Assembly: GCA_963701205.1 (NCBI GenBank)
Contig: OY969575.1
Span: 496,001 to 560,000, forward strand
DNA from: JALZKA01 sp963701205
Lineage (GTDB): Bacteria > Actinomycetota > Thermoleophilia > Solirubrobacterales > 70-9
Direction: 5' to 3'
DNA: 64,000 nt
Of the stretch, positions 57,301 to 64,000 are shown piece by piece (positions within the stretch are counted from its first letter, which is position 1; every line of letters begins with the position of its first letter). Position numbers and translations under genes: made by a program. The notes under the pieces were generated by a model that was not told the DNA's origin, searched no databases, and was given only the letters and a program-made list of their open reading frames with translations.

Positions 57301-58818
57301 CAACACGTCCTCCGCCGTCATCGTCAAAAGCTGGCGGATCTCGTTGCCGCTGAGCGGCGAATCCAGGATCTCGCGCCCGTACGACGCCAGCAGCCCCGCC
57401 GCACCGGCGGCCTGACCCGTGTTCTCCGACCCGGTCGATCCCATCAGGACGATGTCGGCCTTGCCGCCGTACTGGGTCAGGTTGGCGTTGCGGAAAAAGG
57501 AGGTGGTCGGCGGCTGCAGGGCGCCGACGATCGGCGTTGGCAGGATCCCGGCAAACTCCTCCAACAACCCAAGCATCTCATCGCAGCCGGCGCTGAACTC
57601 CTCGGGCGGACTCGCCAGGTCGCCGATCCCGGGCAGGCCACCGATGCCCTCGCAGGTGTCAAACGGCGCCGTATCCGGCAACGCGCCCCCCACGTACACC
57701 GCTTCGTTGTAGTTGGTGGGATAATTGTGGTTGGCACTGTTGACGTCGGATGAGACGAGCATCAACGCCAAGCCCTTCGCGTCGGCGTACTCATAGGCGC
57801 GGCGCGAAAACCGGGTGTTGGTAAGGCCGCCGTTGGCGCCCTCGACGACGCTGGCGCCATTGTCGGCGGCGTAGATGAGCCCCATCGAATGGAAGTCCGT
57901 CGGCGTCACGAACGTGTCCCAAATCCGCAGCGGCATGATCTGGCAATCCGGGCAAATGCCGGGGCCGCCGTTGGCATTGTTCGTGGCAGCCGCCGCCTCC
58001 CGTGCGCGGCCCGACCCGTGTCCGACCGCATTGCAGCAGCTGGATGCGTCGAACGGATCGTTGTCGTCGTCGAAGAAGTCCCAGCCGGCGATGTCGTCCT
58101 TGTATCCGTTCGAGTCCTCGTCGGACGAGTTGCTGAAAGTCGCGATCAGGTCGGAGCCGTCCAGGATGTCGTCGGACTCCGTGTCGCCGTCGGCCACCGC
58201 GACACCGGAATCGCAGGCGAAGTCCCTCACGTTGAATGCCCCGTCGCCGTTGGCGTCATCGGCGGCAACGAACGTTGCGCACGCCGGGCCGCCGCCAAGC
58301 GGCTCGCTGCGGTCGGCCAGCGGCTCGGGCAACTCAGCCGCGTTCAGGTGGATCTGCTCGACCAGCTCGCGATCCTGCCAGCGGATTCCCGTGTCCAAAA
58401 TCGCGATCACGGTGTCGGGATCACCCGTGGTCCGCTTCCAGGCGGTGTCGGCCCTGACGCCCCCGAGCTGCGAGCACTCCGGGTCGCCGGCCGCGATGTT
58501 GGCCGCGCGGCCTTGGGCGTCTAGCTGCGAGCAATCCAAATACTGGGTGGGGGTGATCAGCAGAGGTGTCGTGGTTGCCGTGTCGGGACGAAATCCGAAG
58601 AGCCCGTACTCCTCCTCGAAGTAAGTGCGGCAATCGAGCGCCGGCGTGTCTGGGTCGTCGGTCTCGCAGCGGTCAAACGCCGGGTCGTTGGGCGTGTTGA
58701 GCCGCGGACTCTCGTCCGGGTCAGAGCCCGGGAACGCGGCGAGCGCAACCGCCGGGAGCGTCAGCCCGATTGCACAGACGATGAAGGCGACGCGGAGCCT
58801 GGACGCGATGGGCCTCAT
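54307..58818 (-). CDS. giant secreted subtilisin-like protease with FG-GAP, FN3, TSP3 and RTX-like modules
   Basis: 1503 residues. Signal peptide (1-28), then an S8 domain (about 120-545) with Asp142 (AILDTGIRW), His267 (AVGHGSG) and a Ser in GSTGSENTGQAAGAAGLL (Ser464 by alignment). The last two motifs are divergent from HGTHVAG and GTSMAAP, so activity is uncertain. Six FG-GAP/VCBS-type segments follow (735-1200, e.g. LADLDGDGMLDVV), a fibronectin-III-like region (1250-1350), a thrombospondin-3-type calcium segment (1355-1385) and Asp/Gly/Arg-rich RTX-like repeats (1396-1465). A TAGGGT lies 9 nt before the ATG. Confidence 0.88.
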   Translation of the reverse strand: MRPIASRLRVAFIVCAIGLTLPAVALAAFPGSDPDESPRLNTPNDPAFDRCETDDPDTPALDCRTYFEEEYGLFGFRPDTATTTPLLITPTQYLDCSQLDAQGRAANIAAGDPECSQLGGVRADTAWKRTTGDPDTVIAILDTGIRWQDRELVEQIHLNAAELPEPLADRSEPLGGGPACATFVAADDANGDGAFNVRDFACDSGVAVADGDTESDDILDGSDLIATFSNSSDEDSNGYKDDIAGWDFFDDDNDPFDASSCCNAVGHGSGRAREAAAATNNANGGPGICPDCQIMPLRIWDTFVTPTDFHSMGLIYAADNGASVVEGANGGLTNTRFSRRAYEYADAKGLALMLVSSDVNSANHNYPTNYNEAVYVGGALPDTAPFDTCEGIGGLPGIGDLASPPEEFSAGCDEMLGLLEEFAGILPTPIVGALQPPTTSFFRNANLTQYGGKADIVLMGSTGSENTGQAAGAAGLLASYGREILDSPLSGNEIRQLLTMTAEDVLPANTGTIGPADKANPGWDPHFGYGRVNLAAATKRIQDERIPPEAQINSPDWFAPINVDRLGPDGLAVTGRIAAPHSDSGVGAWELDYACGADALDTAFLPVPDAGGGVIAGSGPVDGSLGTIPTSLLTDLAANCDGSVADDFGRPSGGIADGNLPGDAYPEPDPERHSFQIRLTVHEAGDEANIGRYRKALFAYEDDGNLPAWPRPMGAGSDPEKMVTETGGEVSPRLYDLDGDNKLDVIQTTSSGEIYVLDADGDPLPSWNQGDPVLTESLAVAAAHGTPAAVGGPPLETPRVPVIGDINGDEEADIVTTAGERVYAWDRKGQTLDGFPVRIDPALSEPCAAGVEKPCFDVGDRVITTQNHIKRGISGSPALADLDGDGMLDVVTGSFDQHVYAWDGAGDPLPGWPVKVASEGAPGAEIITSPSIAQLDGDGPPEVVIATNEVVPGDPEFPTNIFELTSSFLGSSTGANPVYALHGDGTEVGGWPVMVGVADGDLLPLVLPGHDAAVYDRDGDGQDEVVVSAGTSLGNGGTRVVDGSGTTELSFNSLSGNSADPGPVINVADYASIGALAGDSPSVVKGGISLNGAANLLAPNQNLPFAHVVQAWDASDAASGAGLPGYPRATDDFQLISQPAVANVGPGSERQFLYGTGLYQLHAYGTGGVEPAGWPKFLGGWVQATPSVGDVDGDGDLEVSALSREGWSFLWDTHTPACEAGGQTTNDEWWTFHHDERGSGNYGGDGRPPATPGQVDATLDEQTGEVNLTWSEPGDDWHCGSATAFRILLSDGPIEGPRDATDKLAEASAIGANGDEAGATLTALQRGDATHAGVVYRDEVGNWGLASSIRLPQADVPDRDDDGVPDDEDECPDEAGPEANGGCPEDPGPDPEGKCANVIRGTDGRDRLRGTDGTDKIIGRGGRDRITDGAGADCLRGGRGRDRIIVGKGRDRINGGPGNDVIKTRKGARDAVRCGRGRHDLAIVGPRDSTRGCERVRRGGRRR

Positions 58819-58827
58819 TCTGCGCGC

Positions 58828-58833
58828 ACCCTA
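58828..58833 (-). promoter_or_regulatory. putative -10 box of the subtilase gene
   Basis: TAGGGT on the minus strand, 9 nt before the ATG at 58818; no Shine-Dalgarno sequence. Confidence 0.4.
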
Positions 58834-58863
58834 GTCGCCACCCGGCCGGCATGCGCCACTCAA

Positions 58864-59193
58864 CTATTTCGGGGGCAGTGACGAAGCGAACCCGGCGCCC
58901 GCTTCGACCCAATCAGCAAGCGCAGCGGCATCGACCACGGCTTCGGCGTCAACGATTAGAAAGCCACCCATCCGCTTGCCCGTCGCGTCGAAGGGGCGGG
59001 TGTGCGGCTCAGCCAATGCCCGCTCGATCTCGTCCGGCTCAAGCCGCACGATCAGGTCGTCGCCCGCGATGCCGCAGGCCATGTTGCCGGCGATCATCCA
59101 GGCGATTCCACCGAACATCTTGCGCTCGGTGACCGCCTCGCGCAGATCCAAAAGGTCGCGTACGCGCTCAGCGAGGCTCTCGTCGTAGGCCAC
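58864..59193 (-). CDS. TfoX/Sxy N-terminal domain protein
   Basis: 109 residues with a GTG start. The TfoX_N pattern is clear: VTERKMFGGIAWMIAGNMACGIAGDDLIVRL and KRMGGFLIVD. The C-terminal TfoX domain of gammaproteobacterial competence regulators is missing, as in most actinobacterial members, whose role is unknown. A TAGGGT box 6 nt before the GTG indicates a leaderless start. Confidence 0.9.
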   Translation of the reverse strand: MAYDESLAERVRDLLDLREAVTERKMFGGIAWMIAGNMACGIAGDDLIVRLEPDEIERALAEPHTRPFDATGKRMGGFLIVDAEAVVDAAALADWVEAGAGFASSLPPK

Positions 59194-59199
59194 GTGCCG

Positions 59200-59205
59200 A
59201 CCCTA
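59200..59205 (-). promoter_or_regulatory. putative leaderless -10 box of the TfoX-domain gene
   Basis: TAGGGT on the minus strand, 6 nt before the GTG at 59193. Confidence 0.45.
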
Positions 59206-59225
59206 CCGGCGGCCGAGGCCAGGGG

Positions 59226-59849
59226 CTAGGCGTCGTCGGTCAACAGGTAGCGCGCCACCGCGTGGAAAACCTCCGCGTTTGCGATCGTGTCCATCGTCGG
59301 ATCGGTAAGCGTTTGCACCGATGCGCCGTCGCCCGCCGCGAACAGGTGCGAGAGCACGGCCTCGGCGCTGAAGCGAAGGCTCAAAATGCCCTCGGCCTCT
59401 TTTTCCTTGAGGATCTCGGCGAAGGCGGTGCGGGCCTGGTTGTAGAGCGAGCCCAACTCCCGGGTCAAGTCCTCGCTGTGGCGTCCCGCTACAAACAATT
59501 CGCTGACCATGTAAACGTAGCCTTGGCCCGAAACGACGGTGCGCTTGAAGAGCGCGAAGAAGGCCAAAATCAGGTCGTCGACCGTTTCTGCGGCCCCCAG
59601 CGCCTCGCTCAAGACCTCAATACGAAGCTCCGTATCGCGCTTGATCACCTCAACCAGCAGGCCCTCTTTGGAGGTGAAGTAGTAATGAAGCAGGCCCCGG
59701 CTTACCCCTGCCTTGGCGGCAACACGCTCAAATGTCGAACCCGCAACCCCAACCTCGGCGACGGATTGCCGCATTGCTTCGACAATCAATCGCGCCTTGT
59801 CAGAGGAGAGCGAACGTTCCGTCCTGACGCCCATGGCGAGCTCCATCAT
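59226..59849 (-). CDS. TetR-family transcriptional regulator
   Basis: 207 residues from the ATG at 59849 (a second ATG follows directly). The helix-turn-helix is FERVAAKAGVSRGLLHYYFTSKEGLL (about 40-66), and the C-terminal ligand domain has FFALFKRTVVSGQGYVYMVSELF. It likely represses genes in response to a hydrophobic ligand. An inverted repeat overlaps its own start region, implying autoregulation. Nearby targets are not obvious; the palindrome at the ABC exporter promoter is a different sequence. Confidence 0.92.
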   Translation of the reverse strand: MMELAMGVRTERSLSSDKARLIVEAMRQSVAEVGVAGSTFERVAAKAGVSRGLLHYYFTSKEGLLVEVIKRDTELRIEVLSEALGAAETVDDLILAFFALFKRTVVSGQGYVYMVSELFVAGRHSEDLTRELGSLYNQARTAFAEILKEKEAEGILSLRFSAEAVLSHLFAAGDGASVQTLTDPTMDTIANAEVFHAVARYLLTDDA

Positions 59850-59858
59850 TTCGTGATG
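59844..59858. promoter_or_regulatory. inverted repeat at the TetR start, candidate autoregulatory operator
   Basis: CATCA-TTTCG-TGATG, a perfect 5-5-5 palindrome that includes the start codons of the regulator. The leaderless -10 TATCAT (59856-59861, minus strand) overlaps its right arm, so a bound dimer would cover the promoter. Confidence 0.45.
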
Positions 59859-59919
59859 ATAAGCGCAATCGCCGTCGCGTCCCCGGTTCTCGCCGGGCTG
59901 GGTGCCTTGTACCGAGTGA

Positions 59920-60354
59920 CTAAGCGGCGGGCCCGCCGTTGGCCGGAGCGGTCGTCGAGGTGTACTCGAACTCCTCTTCGGCGCCGAACAGGCGGTCGAG
60001 AATCGCCTTGCGGAGGTCGTCGCTCAAGACGACGGCGGCAACGGCTCCGATGACGCCGAGCAATACGAGCTTGCCGAACGAACCGCCCTTCTTCTGGTCG
60101 CGGCCCCGGATCCGATCGGATGCATAGCGAATCGAATCGATCGCTTCGCGGAGTTCGCGCTGCGTCTTCTTGTCGTCCATGACCGCCTTGGCGGGCGCCT
60201 TCTGGCGATGCAAATGGTCGTAGGCCGATCGCCCTGCGTCATAGGCGTCGCGGATTGAATCGCGCAGCTCGGGGTCCTCGATCAGGCGACGGACGTACTC
60301 GTTCGAGCCGAGCGAGGATGCGGTCTCGCGGGCCTTGGCGGTCCTGGTGCTCAT
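59920..60354 (-). CDS. hypothetical protein with one membrane helix
   Basis: 144 residues. The N-terminal 80 residues are charged and helical (GSNEYVRRLIEDPELRDSIR, then TQRELREAIDSIRYASDRIRG). A single hydrophobic segment (LVLLGVIGAVAAVVL, about 95-110) follows, then an acidic Thr/Pro/Ala tail. The pattern resembles small actinobacterial membrane-associated proteins of unknown role. It has a GGAGGAG ribosome binding site, and a TATCCT (60391-60396, minus strand) upstream fits a leadered promoter. Confidence 0.75.
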   Translation of the reverse strand: MSTRTAKARETASSLGSNEYVRRLIEDPELRDSIRDAYDAGRSAYDHLHRQKAPAKAVMDDKKTQRELREAIDSIRYASDRIRGRDQKKGGSFGKLVLLGVIGAVAAVVLSDDLRKAILDRLFGAEEEFEYTSTTAPANGGPAA

Positions 60355-60418
60355 TCAGCCTCTCCTCCGGTAGCTCAAGATGGATTGATCAGGATATACC
60401 CGTGCGATCCACGGCGAA

Positions 60419-62788
60419 CTAGAGCGCGCTGAGAATCGCCGATTCGATGTCATCAACGTAGATGAACTCAAGAGCACCAAGCTCGTGCTCAGGGATCTCC
60501 GCGATGTCGCCCTCGTTTCGCGCCGGAACGATCACCCGCTTGATCCCGGCTCGCTGAGCGGCCAGCGACTTCTCCTTGAGCCCGCCGACCGGTAGGACCT
60601 GGCCGGTCAGCGTCACCTCGCCGGTCATCGCCACGTCCGCTGAAACCGGCTTGTCGCGAATCAGCGAGACCAACGCGGTGGTCATCGCGACCCCAGCCGA
60701 CGGTCCATCCTTGGGCACGGCGCCCGCCGGCACGTGAACGTGGATGTCGTTTTCCGCGAACCAATCGGATGGCAATTCGGGAGCAACGGTCGCTGCGTTG
60801 CGGCGAACCCAGGAAAGGGCTGCCTGAGCTGATTCACGCATGACGTCGCCGAGCTGCCCGGTGATCGTCAGCTTGCCCGAGCCGCTCATCGCCGTTGCCT
60901 CAATGAAAAGCACGTCGCCGCCAACGGGCGTCCAGGCGAGCCCGGTCGCGACACCTGGGTCCTTGGTGCGCCGTTTCGACTCCGCGAAGTAGCGGCGGCG
61001 GCCGAGCAATTCCCGCGCCCGCTTCGCGGAGACGGAGACGCGTTTCTTCCCGCGGCCCTCGGCAACGTCGCGTGCGATCTTGCGACAGACGGTCCCGATC
61101 TCGCGCTCAAGGTTGCGGACGCCAGCCTCGCGGGTGTACTCGTCGGCGATCGCCCGGAGCGCGGCGTCGGAGATCGCGAGCTTGCCCTTGGTCAGGCCGT
61201 TCTCGGCGATCTGCCGTGGGACGAGGTACCGCTTCGCGATGTGAACCTTCTCTTCAAGGGTGTATCCCGACAGCTGGATGACCTCCATGCGGTCGCGGAG
61301 TGGACCGGGAACCGTCTCAAGGGTGTTGGCCGTCGCGATGAACAGGACTTCGCTCAAGTCGAAGGCAAGGTCGAGGTAGTGGTCGCGGAAGGAATCGTTT
61401 TGCGCCGGGTCCAGGACCTCCAGCATCGCGCTCGACGGGTCGCCGCGAAAATCAGAGCCCATCTTGTCGATCTCGTCGATCATGAACACCGGGTTCAGCG
61501 TCCCGGCGTCGCGCAGTGCGCGCACGATCGTTCCGGGCATCGCCCCGATATAGGTGCGGCGGTGCCCGCGGATCTCGGACTCGTCGCGCAGGCCGCCAAC
61601 GGAGATCCGCTCGAACTCCCGGCCGAGCGCGCGTGCGATCGACTTGCCGAGGCTGGTCTTGCCAACTCCGGGAGGCCCGACGAAACAGAGAATCGGGCCA
61701 TGCGAGTCGGGGTTCAGCGAGCGCACCGCCAAGTACTCGAGGATGCGGTCCTTGACCTTCTCAAGGTCGTAGTGATCGGCATCGAGGACCTTGCGGGCGT
61801 GCGGGATGTCCAGGTTGTCATCGGTGCGCTTGGACCACGGGACGTCCACCAGCCACTCAAGGTAGCTGCGGATGACGCCGTACTCGGCCGCGGCCGGGGG
61901 CAATTTTTCCAATCGGCCCAACTCCCGCTCGGCCGCCTTGGCCGCGTGCTCGGGCAACTCCGCCTCGGCCAGGCGTTCGCGCAATTCGTTTGCCTCGGCC
62001 TGCTGCTCGTCGCCCTCGCCAAGCTCCTGCTGAATCGCCTTGAGCTGCTCGCGCAGGAAGAACTCGCGCTGGCCCTTGTCGATTTCCGATTGAACCTGCG
62101 ACTGGATCTTGGAGCCGAGCTGAATCACCTCCAGCTCGCGCGCGAGGATCTCTGAGAGGCGGCGCAGCCGCCGGGTGACGTCAACCTCCTCCAGGAGCTC
62201 CTGCTTTTCGTCCGTCGGAATCCGGAGCGCGCCGGCGATCAGGTGTGTGAGGGCGGACGGATCTTCAATGTTGGTGACAGCAAGCTGCAGCTCCTCCGGC
62301 AGGTACGGGATCTGCTCGATGATCTCCGAGAACGAGCGTTGGACGTTGCGGGTCAGCGCTTCCAGCTCGGGCGACTCCGTGACCTCGTCGGGCAGGGCCG
62401 AGATCCCGGCAACCAGATACGGCTCCTCCGCCACGAAGTCGCCGATCCGGACCCGTTCCCCGGCCTGGACGAGGATCCTGATCGTCCCGTCCGGAACCTT
62501 GAGCATGCGGGCAACCACCCCGGTTACGCCCACGCTGTGAAGCTCCTTGGGGCCAGGTTCCTCCATGTCCCCGTCGCGCGAGGCCACCAAAACCAGCCGG
62601 CGCTCGCCGGAGAGGATGTCGTTGACAAGGCGCATCGAGCGCTCCTGTCCTACGGCGAGCGGCGTCAGGGTGTCTGGATAGGCGACCATCTCGCGCAGCG
62701 GCAAGACCGGAAGCGCTGCGGGCAGGGGATGCTCCCCCGCCAAGACCGCATCCAGATCCCCGGAATCAACTACCTCCAGCGACGCCAC
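60419..62788 (-). CDS. lon: ATP-dependent protease La (Lon)
   Basis: 789 residues. The N-terminal substrate-recognition domain (about 20-215) is followed by a coiled linker. The AAA+ module has Walker A GPPGVGKTS (371-379) and Walker B VFMIDEIDK (434-442). The protease domain carries the Ser697-Lys740 dyad (PKDGPSAG and GGLKEKSLAA). Lon degrades misfolded and regulatory proteins in the cytoplasm. Its ATG follows the Hsp20 stop directly, so both chaperone and protease come from one transcript. Confidence 0.97.
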   Translation of the reverse strand: MASLEVVDSGDLDAVLAGEHPLPAALPVLPLREMVAYPDTLTPLAVGQERSMRLVNDILSGERRLVLVASRDGDMEEPGPKELHSVGVTGVVARMLKVPDGTIRILVQAGERVRIGDFVAEEPYLVAGISALPDEVTESPELEALTRNVQRSFSEIIEQIPYLPEELQLAVTNIEDPSALTHLIAGALRIPTDEKQELLEEVDVTRRLRRLSEILARELEVIQLGSKIQSQVQSEIDKGQREFFLREQLKAIQQELGEGDEQQAEANELRERLAEAELPEHAAKAAERELGRLEKLPPAAAEYGVIRSYLEWLVDVPWSKRTDDNLDIPHARKVLDADHYDLEKVKDRILEYLAVRSLNPDSHGPILCFVGPPGVGKTSLGKSIARALGREFERISVGGLRDESEIRGHRRTYIGAMPGTIVRALRDAGTLNPVFMIDEIDKMGSDFRGDPSSAMLEVLDPAQNDSFRDHYLDLAFDLSEVLFIATANTLETVPGPLRDRMEVIQLSGYTLEEKVHIAKRYLVPRQIAENGLTKGKLAISDAALRAIADEYTREAGVRNLEREIGTVCRKIARDVAEGRGKKRVSVSAKRARELLGRRRYFAESKRRTKDPGVATGLAWTPVGGDVLFIEATAMSGSGKLTITGQLGDVMRESAQAALSWVRRNAATVAPELPSDWFAENDIHVHVPAGAVPKDGPSAGVAMTTALVSLIRDKPVSADVAMTGEVTLTGQVLPVGGLKEKSLAAQRAGIKRVIVPARNEGDIAEIPEHELGALEFIYVDDIESAILSAL

Positions 62789-63244
62789 TCAGGGCCGCTC
62801 AATCTCAACGCGGGTGGTCACCTGGGCATCTCGAAGCGGAAGCTCGACCCGAAGGATCCCGTCGTCATAGCTGGCCTGGGCCTGCTCAGCGATGACGTCG
62901 GCGCCAAGCTCGATCACGCGGCGGAACGCGCCGGCTTCGATCTCGACCTGCTGATAGACACGGCCGACGGTCTCCTGGACGGCCCGCTCGCCGCTGACAA
63001 TCAGGTCGCGCCCCGATACCTCAAGAATCACCGAGTCGGCATCAATGCCAGCCAGTTCGACGAGGACAACCGCGCGTGGTTGTTCGCGATCGCAGTAATA
63101 GACGTCTACCCGAGGCGAGAACCCCGCAGCCAGCCGCGACGCCCGCCCCCGTCCAGCATCGCCCGTCCAGGGTTCGCCCAGCAGCTCGTCCATCTCCCGC
63201 CACATCCGCTCAAAGTTCAGGAACAGGTCGCTCTTGCGGTTCAC
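62789..63244 (-). CDS. Hsp20/alpha-crystallin small heat-shock protein
   Basis: 151 residues with a GTG start. An N-terminal region (MNRKSDLFLNFERMWREMDELL) precedes the alpha-crystallin domain: PRVDVYYCDREQPRAVVLVELAG, GRDLIVSGERAV and a DGILRVELPLRD strand. It holds unfolded proteins for refolding or degradation. There is no gap to lon, so the two are co-expressed. A TAGATT box 6 nt before the GTG implies leaderless initiation. No HspR/CIRCE-like repeat is visible. Confidence 0.92.
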   Translation of the reverse strand: MNRKSDLFLNFERMWREMDELLGEPWTGDAGRGRASRLAAGFSPRVDVYYCDREQPRAVVLVELAGIDADSVILEVSGRDLIVSGERAVQETVGRVYQQVEIEAGAFRRVIELGADVIAEQAQASYDDGILRVELPLRDAQVTTRVEIERP

Positions 63245-63250
63245 ACGTTC

Positions 63251-63256
63251 AATCTA
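63251..63256 (-). promoter_or_regulatory. putative leaderless -10 box of the hsp20-lon operon
   Basis: TAGATT on the minus strand, 6 nt before the GTG at 63244. Confidence 0.45.
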
Positions 63257-63339
63257 AGCGAACCGGGCTCCGCTGGGAACCACGCGATCCGATTTGGGCG
63301 CCCGCCCCGGTCCTGGACCAATAGGTCGGGGCGACTCGC

Positions 63340-63573
63340 TCAGGCCGTGGAATGCCGGGCGAGGAGCACCGGTTGCCGCGGTGGAACCAGTCCGTCGGGC
63401 GAGTCCGGACGGAAGGTTGAGCACGGTGACTCAAGGTCCAAGGCGCAGAGCTGGTTGCAATGGAAAAAGCAGTCCGCGCAGGTTGGCTTGCCCTTGCGAC
63501 CGCGCTTCGTCTGGCGACGAGAGAGGCCAACGGCCTCGATGAATTGCTGTTCTGGGTCTGCGACCTGAATCAC
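63340..63573 (-). CDS. small Cys-rich protein, possible metal-binding
   Basis: 77 residues with a GTG start. Five cysteines are clustered as C32-xx-C35-xxx-C39-xxx-C43-x7-C51 in the segment TCADCFFHCNQLCALDLESPC. This suggests a small zinc or Fe-S site; the spacing does not fit WhiB. A basic stretch (RRQTKRGRKGK) precedes it. No family is recognised with confidence. Overlapping frames exist on both strands, but only this one has an organised pattern. It is divergent from the hydroxylase gene. Confidence 0.6.
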   Translation of the reverse strand: MIQVADPEQQFIEAVGLSRRQTKRGRKGKPTCADCFFHCNQLCALDLESPCSTFRPDSPDGLVPPRQPVLLARHSTA

Positions 63574-63665
63574 GTCTGCGACTATCGCAAGCCAGCGCCT
63601 CCGCCGCAGGCGTCATCTCGCAAACCGCGTGAAAAATTCAATCCGCGCCGGCTGATCACCGGGGC

Positions 63666-63671
63666 TACAAT
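63666..63671 (+). promoter_or_regulatory. putative leaderless -10 box of the hydroxylase gene
   Basis: TACAAT, 8 nt before the ATG at 63680, with no ribosome binding site. Confidence 0.5.
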
Positions 63672-63679
63672 CTCGGCCA

Positions 63680-64000
63680 ATGGCGCACGAAAGAACAGCC
63701 CGTCTGAGCGCATCTCCGCCCCTGTTCAAGTCCCGGTTTTTGGACTTCTTCTCGCGGGTTCATCCCGTCGTACCGGCGCTGCTCTTCGTGCCGGTCATCA
63801 CTGCGCTGATCGTGGCCGGCGCCAACCGCGATCTCGCAACAGCCGAGACTGGGCTGTTGGTACTCGCCGGCCTCGCGATCTGGACGTTCAGCGAGTACTG
63901 GCTGCACCGGAAGATCTTTCACTGGGAACCCGATCATCCCATCGGTTCGCGTCTTCACTTCATCATTCACGGGGTTCATCACGATCACCCCAACGACCGC
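63680..64000 (+). CDS. fatty acid hydroxylase / sterol desaturase family protein (3' end outside window)
   Basis: The frame is open from the ATG at 63680 to the right edge, 107 residues visible. Two hydrophobic segments (VVPALLFVPVITALIVAG and LLVLAGLAIWTFSEYWLH) are followed by the diiron histidine motifs HRKIFH and HFIIHGVHHDHPND. This matches integral membrane fatty acid 2-hydroxylases and sterol desaturases; the remaining His box should lie beyond the window. It probably modifies a membrane or storage lipid. Confidence 0.88.
   Translation, partial: MAHERTARLSASPPLFKSRFLDFFSRVHPVVPALLFVPVITALIVAGANRDLATAETGLLVLAGLAIWTFSEYWLHRKIFHWEPDHPIGSRLHFIIHGVHHDHPNDR

Noticed and set aside
1..64000. 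tRNA, rRNA, CRISPR array, transposase or integrase genes
   Set aside because: No gap is large enough for rRNA, no cloverleaf-like sequence stood out in the intergenic gaps, no spaced direct-repeat array exists (only the two-copy 57-bp unit), and no product matches a mobile-element family.

Overview
The window is a gene-dense, high-GC bacterial chromosome segment. It is most consistent with an actinomycete-type genome of the Thermoleophilia/Solirubrobacterales kind. The grounds are inference from gene content: a WS/DGAT acyltransferase, a CvpA-trypsin (MarP-like) protease, an NTF2-domain penicillin-binding protein, an AddAB-type nuclease pair, a WecA-type gene beside the F-ATPase operon, frequent GTG/TTG starts and many leaderless promoters. 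There is no rRNA, tRNA, CRISPR array, insertion sequence or prophage, and no gene-free stretch longer than about 300 bases.

Layout. 0-2.8 kb: sufB (cut by the left edge), sufD and a small lipoprotein. 2.8-4.7 kb: a polytopic membrane protein paired with a cupredoxin-like protein. 4.8-7.3 kb: a divergent locus with a heme-oxygenase-like diiron oxidase candidate and a 54-residue membrane protein on one side, and a frameshifted thioredoxin-fold gene coupled to a GHMP kinase on the other, with an inverted repeat between them. 7.3-14.7 kb: ispH (3' end out of frame), an M28 peptidase, WS/DGAT, a DMT-type transporter, a SufT-like factor divergent from fxsA, a second frameshifted gene, a HAD hydrolase and small proteins. 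14.8-21.8 kb: addB-addA-gamma-glutamylcyclotransferase. 21.8-31.2 kb: MarP-like protease, transpeptidase, small membrane and lipoproteins, SRPBCC protein, orphan ParA, thrB plus a sugar nucleotidyltransferase, ahcY and arfB.

31.2-42.8 kb: a MacB/Lol-type ABC exporter, an activated-sugar operon (UDP-sugar dehydrogenase, nucleotidyltransferase, phosphosugar isomerase), an LCP ligase, an M20 peptidase and a sulfatase. 42.9-54.3 kb: the complete F-ATPase operon (atpZ-I-B-E-F-H-A-G-D-C, minus strand) preceded by a WecA-type transferase, a DUF354 glycosyltransferase-like protein and glyA. 54.3-64 kb: a 1503-residue secreted subtilase, a TfoX-domain protein, a TetR regulator, lon with an Hsp20 gene, a Cys-rich small protein and the start of a fatty acid hydroxylase family gene.

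The genes serve Fe-S assembly, isoprenoid, threonine and methyl-cycle metabolism, envelope glycan assembly, DNA break repair, protein quality control and energy conversion. The most distinctive signals are regulatory (leaderless TANNNT boxes 6-9 nt before start codons, several intergenic palindromes, a 57-bp tandem repeat in the atp operon), three reading-frame breaks clustered between 6 and 13 kb, and the unusual diiron-oxidase/GHMP-kinase divergent locus.
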